The notes beneath the pieces were generated by a model that was not told where the DNA came from, searched no databases, and was given only the letters and a program-made list of their open reading frames with translations. A program made the translations under genes and the position numbers. From Nocardia jiangxiensis NBRC 101359 (GTDB lineage: Bacteria; Actinomycetota; Actinomycetes; Mycobacteriales; Mycobacteriaceae), in NCBI RefSeq assembly GCF_000308615.1, contig NZ_BAGB01000001.1:1-33125 (forward strand): DNA of 33,125 nucleotides, read 5' to 3'. Below, piece after piece: positions 28,877-33,125 of this stretch (position 1 is its first letter; each line of letters begins with the position of its first letter).

Positions 28877-29370
28877 AACCCCTGCCGTACGGCTGAAAGC
28901 CACTACTGCGGACAACCATAGACCGTCAACTACTTCGGATACTGCCCGGCTGACCTGGGTATACGCAAATTCTCGACTACTGTCGACAATCGAACGCTAG
29001 TTCGGGCGACGTGGTCGAAGAGGCAATTAGTTGGGACATAGTTGGATGTTTTCAAATCCTCTATCCGGCGTGTCGATGCTACGACACGCCGGACGAGGAA
29101 GTGGGTGGTAAACCGACAGCTACCGTGTGTGCGGGTATCCGGACCGTCGACAGACGGACGGGGTCTCGCCGGTGTGAGCCAGCAAGGCCAATGGGCAAGA
29201 TCCTCCCGGTCAGCTGTGGGCCTTGGCCGCAACTATGTCGCGTAACGGGGATGCGGGATTTCGCGAATACAGCTCTGGCGCTTCCAAGACGGGAGCAGAA
29301 GGAGCTACGTAAGCGGTGATCGTATCCGGTCCTAGCGCCGGTACGACTTGAATGAAACGAGCGGAGAGAA
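28877..29370. other. Gene-less start of the putative integrated element
   Basis: About 490 bases with no convincing gene. Short frames (29011-29319 and 29042-29245) have no ribosome site or recognisable motif. The first ends ANTALALPRREQKELRKR, vaguely like a small antitoxin tail, but this is too weak to call. No integrase is visible. A GGAGAG site at 29361-29366 belongs to the next gene. Confidence 0.5.
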
Positions 29371-29730
29371 ATGGGAAAGTACCTTAAATGGCTCGGCGGG
29401 GCGGTTATCGGCATTACAGGCATAGTGCTTGGGGCGATACCGTTCTACGGGCATTGGCCGGGATGGGTACTCGTTGCCCTCGGTGCGATTGTCTTGCTGG
29501 CAACCGCTTCGACTTTTCCTTGGCGGAAAAAGAATAACTCAGATGCATCCGGATCAAAGGCCATCTATCAGACGGCTGGTCGGAACTCGAATCAAATTTA
29601 TGCGGGGACCATAAAGCTCGGTGGTGAAGGCGGTCGAAATGGTGGTGGCGGTGGCGCAGGCGGCGTCATAGGTTCTGGCCGCGGTGGCGATGGTGGATCG
29701 GGAAGTCAAAAATCTTATGAGGCAGATTGA
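29371..29730 (+). CDS. Two-helix membrane protein with polyglycine tail
   Basis: A 119-residue protein with two membrane segments (about residues 8-25 and 31-48), a basic stop WRKKN, then a cytoplasmic or exposed tail containing IYAGTIKLGGEGGRNGGGGG (76-95) and a second Gly-rich run. I do not recognise the family. The motif recurs twice in the next protein, whose gene begins two bases after this stop, so the two are probably co-translated partners. Codon use (AAA, TTA, AAT) is more AT-rich than in the core genes, in line with recent acquisition. Confidence 0.75.
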   Translation: MGKYLKWLGGAVIGITGIVLGAIPFYGHWPGWVLVALGAIVLLATASTFPWRKKNNSDASGSKAIYQTAGRNSNQIYAGTIKLGGEGGRNGGGGGAGGVIGSGRGGDGGSGSQKSYEAD

Positions 29731-29732
29731 AC

Positions 29733-30611
29733 ATGAAGCCGAGTTACAGCTGGATCGGCCGTGTGATGCGCCAACTACCTACTGCAAGACTCAGAGGTCC
29801 CAAGGTAAGCGATTCGATCACCTCGTTAGGCGGGGCTGACGGAGGTGATGAAATAAGAGCGAACACGATAGATCTGGGTGGCGATGGCGGAAAGTTCGGC
29901 GGAGGCGGCGGGGGTGGAGTATTAGGGCCAGACACGGAGCAAGTTGGACGTAAGATCTACGCCGACCGCCTTATCGTGGACGGCAAACCTGGAGAATTCC
30001 CAGGAGGTGGCGGAGGTGGGGGCGGCCTGGTATCTCCAGGGGCAATTGCTTGGGACCCAGCTGAGCGCAATGGAACTGAAGGCGTGGGTTATTCGGCTGG
30101 GGTAGACGGTCAGCCCGGCGGCGATACAACTTTTTCAGCGCCCGATGTCACAATTCTGTTTTCCGCCCCCGGCGGGCAGGCTGGCCTGGCGGGTACGGGG
30201 GTGCGACTGACGAGTGATCTTTTTTCTTTGTCCACTGTCATGTTGTGTAACTATGTGGAAATTTCGAATAGTCTCGGCTATGTCGTTGGTGCAGGATGGC
30301 AGTCGGTTCGCGTACTAAACATTGGCGATATGCGGACCTTCCCAATCTTCATGATTATCGAGGCTGGCGGCGTACCTGCTGGCGAATACACCATACATGC
30401 TGACGCTTGGAGCCCATTGGGCTCTCGAGTGGGACGGACTAGTTTTCCCATCACTATAGAGAAGGCCGGTGACCTGATTCGTATACCTCGCTGTGTCAAC
30501 CTAAATGCCAGAGTAGATGCAACCGGTTTATGGGATATCGCTATTAGCTCAGATTTGGAAGAGCTGGCGAGAATCCGAGTCATGGTGAAACGATTTGGTG
30601 AAGATAATTGA
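29733..30611 (+). CDS. Polyglycine-motif protein with C-terminal DUF6941-like beta domain
   Basis: A 292-residue protein. Two copies of the shared motif lie in the first third: IRANTIDLGGDGGKFGGGGG (41-60) and IYADRLIVDGKPGEFPGGGG (75-94). The C-terminal half (about 155-290) is a beta-rich domain, with STVMLCNYVEISNSLGYVVG AGW resembling the opening of DUF6941 proteins (LLADYAQV...GKLYVIGGGW pattern); I recall this pattern from memory and it needs a profile search. No signal peptide is visible. I chose ATG 29733; a TTG at 29727 would overlap the preceding stop. Function unknown. Confidence 0.7.
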   Translation: MKPSYSWIGRVMRQLPTARLRGPKVSDSITSLGGADGGDEIRANTIDLGGDGGKFGGGGGGGVLGPDTEQVGRKIYADRLIVDGKPGEFPGGGGGGGGLVSPGAIAWDPAERNGTEGVGYSAGVDGQPGGDTTFSAPDVTILFSAPGGQAGLAGTGVRLTSDLFSLSTVMLCNYVEISNSLGYVVGAGWQSVRVLNIGDMRTFPIFMIIEAGGVPAGEYTIHADAWSPLGSRVGRTSFPITIEKAGDLIRIPRCVNLNARVDATGLWDIAISSDLEELARIRVMVKRFGEDN

Positions 30612-31138
30612 GCGCCGTGTGCTTCCTGTCGACCCAATAGATTTGTGGCAAGCCATCCCGCTGAGGGATGGTGCGGCAGCACTTCGGAGTTGGTGCTGAC
30701 GCCTTTGTAGTAGCTCGGCCCCTATCCTGGTTCTGCGCCGGGGTGCCCGCCCGGGAGCGGAGCGGTAGGGCGGGCGCACCGGGCGGCGCGCGTAGCGCGC
30801 CGCTCTTGATTCTGTAGAGGGAAATTCGGCAAGTTCTGTCTTGGGTTTCCGTCTTCTCTTTTCTCTTTCCTTTTCTCTTTTGGGGCCCCAATCTTCCTGC
30901 CTACTACATGGGCCATCAAGCTTGTGGCTCAACAGATTCGCGGGACTATTCGGTATCCCAGCCTGATCCGCGATGCACCCGGGCAGGCAACTCCGCACGC
31001 AGGGTTCAGGCATGGGGAGCTGAATACTCGTCGGCAGATAACTGCGGCAAGCAAGCAGCCCCCGGTGTCAGAGGGGCCTGAATCTCAGGACAGGGGGCTC
31101 TGCTGGTCCCGCCCACGTGGTGAGGGGCGGAGAATCAC
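30612..31138. other. Structured non-coding region in the element
   Basis: A gene-less 527 bases. It contains three hairpins: CCATCCC/GGGATGG (30653-30671), a bulged GGTGCCCGCCC/GGGCGGGCGCACC (30742-30780), and a perfect GCGGCGCGC/GCGCGCCGC with loop GTA (30783-30103 region, i.e. 30783 to 30803). A pyrimidine-rich stretch of about 60 bases then leads to TTTTGGGGCCCCAA near 30890. The GC-rich stem pair could end transcription of both the genes to the left and the leftward operon. It could also be a transfer origin or an RNA. Confidence 0.5.
30783..30803. terminator. Perfect 9-bp GC hairpin
   Basis: GCGGCGCGC (30783-30791), loop GTA, GCGCGCCGC (30795-30803). It stands alone after the bulged stem at 30742-30780. 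There is no strong T tract, so termination is only one possibility. Confidence 0.5.
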
Positions 31139-31669
31139 TCAGAAGCGAAGCTCGGGAACGGTGTTGAGGTCGATTTCGTGGCGTGCGTAGATCTTGATCG
31201 TGTTCTCGCCGGTGAGGTCGGATTCGGTGTAGCCGAGCTGGGCCGCTACTCGGATGACGTCTTCCTTTGTCGGGGCTTCGATCTCCAGGTAGGGCGGGAT
31301 CTGGGGCCAGGTGTCGATCTCGAGTTGTGCGCTGTCGAGAGTGAAGCTGATCCGCTTGGTCTCCTGGTAGGACTTGGCGGTGAAGCCCATCATCTCGAGG
31401 AGTTCGTTGGTGGCGGCGAAATCGTTGACGCTCACCTCTACCTCATGGGTGCCGTCGATGGCGTCGCTGGTGATGTGTTTGACGGCGAGGGTGGTGTCGT
31501 TTCCGTTGTCGCGCAGTCTGATCCACTTGGATTCGTCGCCAGGGGTGATGTCGTAGACGTAGCGGCGCATGAACCGCTCGCCGAGTTTGCGACCTCCCTT
31601 GTCGATGATGTGGCGTTCGATGGAGTCGGGGTCGATGTCGAGAATCTTGGCTTCGTGCTCGATCGGCAT
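31139..31669 (-). CDS. CYTH-domain protein (triphosphate tunnel family)
   Basis: A 176-residue CYTH-fold protein. The hallmark ExExK motif is at residues 4-8 (EHEAK), followed by the tunnel-forming alternation of charged residues (WIRLRDNG, TLAVKH, EVEVSVNDF, ETKRISFTL, QLEIDTWPQIPPYLEIEAP). Family members bind triphosphates or polyphosphates with divalent metal; class IV adenylyl cyclases and thiamine triphosphatases are examples. I chose ATG 31669 with CAGGAG upstream; the longer frame runs into the radical SAM gene. The 35-base gap shows they are one operon. Confidence 0.88.
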   Translation of the reverse strand: MPIEHEAKILDIDPDSIERHIIDKGGRKLGERFMRRYVYDITPGDESKWIRLRDNGNDTTLAVKHITSDAIDGTHEVEVSVNDFAATNELLEMMGFTAKSYQETKRISFTLDSAQLEIDTWPQIPPYLEIEAPTKEDVIRVAAQLGYTESDLTGENTIKIYARHEIDLNTVPELRF

Positions 31670-31704
31670 GGGGGCTCCTGTCAGGGCTCGGGCGACTATG
31701 GAAC

Positions 31705-32787
31705 TTATCCAGCACGTCTGGCTTTGAGCTGGCGATATTCGGTGTTGCGCAAGAGGAGGATCTCGCGGCGAAGTGGGCTGTTCAGAAACTCGGACAGCGG
31801 CAGACAGAGGTCCATGCGCTGGATGCAGACGCCGACCTGGAAACTGCCGGTCCGGTCGTAGTACAGCCGTATACCGTAGAAGCCCTCTTCGCAATCAGTG
31901 CCGTTGTTGAACTGGCATCCGGTGCACGTGCTGGGCAACCGGACGGGGCGAATCTGTTTGAAGTAGATCCGCCGACCATCCGGCAGGCGGTAGATCGTGC
32001 GTGCGCCGGAGACCCCGGCGATGATATGGCGAGCTTCGGCGACGGCGCCACGGTCGGCAAGAATACGTTCGATGGCGTCGATTGAGCTTGCGCCTCGGTC
32101 GAGCGAGTTGAGTAGCCGTACGGTCAGGTGCGGGGAGTACTCGTCGAGCAGTCGATGCACGCGCGGCGCATGACTGTAGTCGGGGACAACGATATTGGCG
32201 CTAGCCTTCACCCCATTCGTCTCACACGTGGTGATCGACTCTTTGAGCGCGTCGATTTTCCGTTGTGCTAGAACAGGATTGCGGTAGCGGGCGTGCTGAA
32301 CTTCGGCCAGTTCGGCTGCGGTGGTTCCGAAGGTGGAGAAGTTCACCCGATCCAGCCCGGCTGCGGCGCAATCGGGGATCACTCGCTCGCCGCGCTCTCC
32401 ATTGGAGGTCATGCCGACCCTATAACCGGTCTCAACAGCGATTCGGGTGAGTCGTGCGACGGCTGAATGCAAGGTCGGTTCGCCGCCGGTCAAGTGCAGT
32501 TCGGTCAGTTCCAGGGCATCACGTAGAGCGGCAATCGCCTGCTCGAACTCGTCGTTGTCGGGCATCGGGGCAGCTAGAAAGGTCGCACCGTTGGTTCCGG
32601 CGTAGATCGAGGCGCGTCCGCTGCTGCCTGATGCGACGAATTCTCCTGAGGAGCGGTGCCGGTTGTCGATGGCGACGGGCGTCCCTTCGTTGTGGCAGAA
32701 CGTGCAGGTCAAGCCACATGCGTCAAGGATCTTCACACGCAGAGTGGTGTCTTTGTCGATGTGGACAGGGATTCCGACACGGAACAT
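31705..32787 (-). CDS. Radical SAM protein, MoaA-like with C-terminal cluster
   Basis: A 360-residue radical SAM enzyme. The cluster-binding motif is Cys24-x3-Cys28-x2-Cys31 (CGLTCTFC), and GGEP at 101-104 is the SAM-binding strand. The C-terminus has further cysteines at 288, 291, 299 and 321 (CTGCQFNNGTDCEEGFYGIR, then GVCIQR), a likely auxiliary iron-sulphur cluster in the position of that in MoaA. It is not MoaA itself, since no molybdopterin genes are nearby. The substrate is unknown; the CYTH protein downstream suggests a nucleotide or triphosphate (inference). Confidence 0.9.
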   Translation of the reverse strand: MFRVGIPVHIDKDTTLRVKILDACGLTCTFCHNEGTPVAIDNRHRSSGEFVASGSSGRASIYAGTNGATFLAAPMPDNDEFEQAIAALRDALELTELHLTGGEPTLHSAVARLTRIAVETGYRVGMTSNGERGERVIPDCAAAGLDRVNFSTFGTTAAELAEVQHARYRNPVLAQRKIDALKESITTCETNGVKASANIVVPDYSHAPRVHRLLDEYSPHLTVRLLNSLDRGASSIDAIERILADRGAVAEARHIIAGVSGARTIYRLPDGRRIYFKQIRPVRLPSTCTGCQFNNGTDCEEGFYGIRLYYDRTGSFQVGVCIQRMDLCLPLSEFLNSPLRREILLLRNTEYRQLKARRAG

Positions 32788-32825
32788 AGCAGCCGTGCCC
32801 CCTTCGTTTTATTTGTTGGATGTCG

Positions 32826-32847
32826 CCGACAGCAACGCTGCTGTCGG
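32826..32847. terminator. Hairpin between the partial gene and the radical SAM gene
   Basis: CCGACAGC (32826-32833) pairs with GCTGTCGG (32840-32847) across a six-base loop. It has no clear T tract. It may reduce read-through from the upstream gene or stabilise the mRNA. Confidence 0.55.
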
Positions 32848-32880
32848 GCTTGACAGACCGCTGATATGCAGCGGCCTGGA

Positions 32881-33125
32881 TCATCTGCCTCGGCGCGAAT
32901 AGTGCTGCGGTGGAATGAGTTCGGCCCAGAAGGCATGCCGAACGGCGTTCCACAACTGCTCCAGAGCTGGATACTGTTCGCGCGCCTGGGCGAGGTCGGG
33001 GAAGTCGTCTGAGGCGAATGAGGCCACTACGGAGTCGTCGGATGTGTTGCTGATGAGCATGATTTCGACGGTGTGACGGTTTAGTCGCCACATGGCTTGG
33101 AAGCCATCGGCTTCGGTGTGGTGGA
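32881..33125 (-). CDS. Partial hypothetical protein (runs off the right edge)
   Basis: The C-terminal 80 or so residues of a protein entering from the right: TEADGFQAMWRLNRHTVEIM, then LISNTSDDSVVASF, ASDDFPDLAQAREQYPALEQ, LWNAVRHAFWAELIPP and a stop. The frame is open to the edge, so the N-terminus is outside the window; an internal ATG at 33093 is not likely to be its start. I do not recognise the family. It lies 93 bases upstream of the radical SAM gene, in the same direction, and probably belongs to the same operon. Confidence 0.6.
   Translation of the reverse strand, partial: HHTEADGFQAMWRLNRHTVEIMLISNTSDDSVVASFASDDFPDLAQAREQYPALEQLWNAVRHAFWAELIPPQHYSRRGR

Noticed and set aside
28850..28930. 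Complete tRNA gene
   Set aside because: The T-arm and acceptor are present but no anticodon or D-arm can be folded from the upstream sequence.
29011..29319. Short gene ending in an antitoxin-like tail
   Set aside because: Only a loose resemblance over about 15 residues, no ribosome site and no toxin partner.

Overview
This is a chromosomal replication-origin window from a high-GC mycolate actinobacterium, most likely a Nocardia. The gene order is rsmG-jag-yidC-yidD-rnpA-rpmH on the minus strand and dnaA-dnaN-recF-dciA(DUF721)-gyrB-gyrA-DUF3566-tRNA-Ile on the plus strand. The proteins resemble mycobacterial Rv0001-Rv0007, and a hemophore-like secreted protein and a DUF574 methyltransferase also fit. 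The genus is inferred from protein resemblance and synteny; no search was run.

Region by region. 1-1703 is a gene-less stretch beyond rsmG, where parA/parB would be expected further left. It holds a 33-copy CGCAC array, a degenerate hexamer satellite ending in 19 perfect CTACGG copies, and three parS-like sites. 1704-5508 is the leftward rsmG/jag/insertase/RNase P/L34 group. 5509-8750 holds dnaA with its upstream DnaA boxes and, between dnaA and dnaN, the likely oriC: palindromic XhoI-centred variant DnaA boxes, then a box pair, a CTA-type DnaA-trio and the only AT-rich tract. 8751-17909 carries clamp, RecF, helicase loader, gyrase and a DUF3566 membrane protein. A parS site lies just after dciA and another overlaps the rsmG start. 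tRNA-Ile follows at 18050.

18283-28713 is ordinary accessory chromosome. It has an AhpD-like protein beside a MarR regulator (with an operator-like inverted repeat), an enoyl-CoA hydratase-like enzyme, an unlisted 28-residue hydrophobic peptide gene with its own ribosome site and terminator, a hemophore-like protein, a NatAB-type ABC exporter, a DUF574 methyltransferase flanked by two decayed genes, and a leftward cluster cynR-cynS-deaminase-lipoprotein with an ATC-N9-GAT LysR box before cynS.

At 28850 a 3' fragment of a tRNA-Ala (U70 retained) marks what looks like the left attachment site of an integrated element. Beyond it base composition falls and the content is foreign in character: two overlapping genes for a two-helix membrane protein and a secreted-like or cytosolic beta-domain protein sharing a polyglycine motif, a strongly structured non-coding stretch, and a leftward operon of an unidentified partial gene, a MoaA-like radical SAM protein and a CYTH triphosphate-binding protein. 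These last two modules are the best candidates for undescribed biology.
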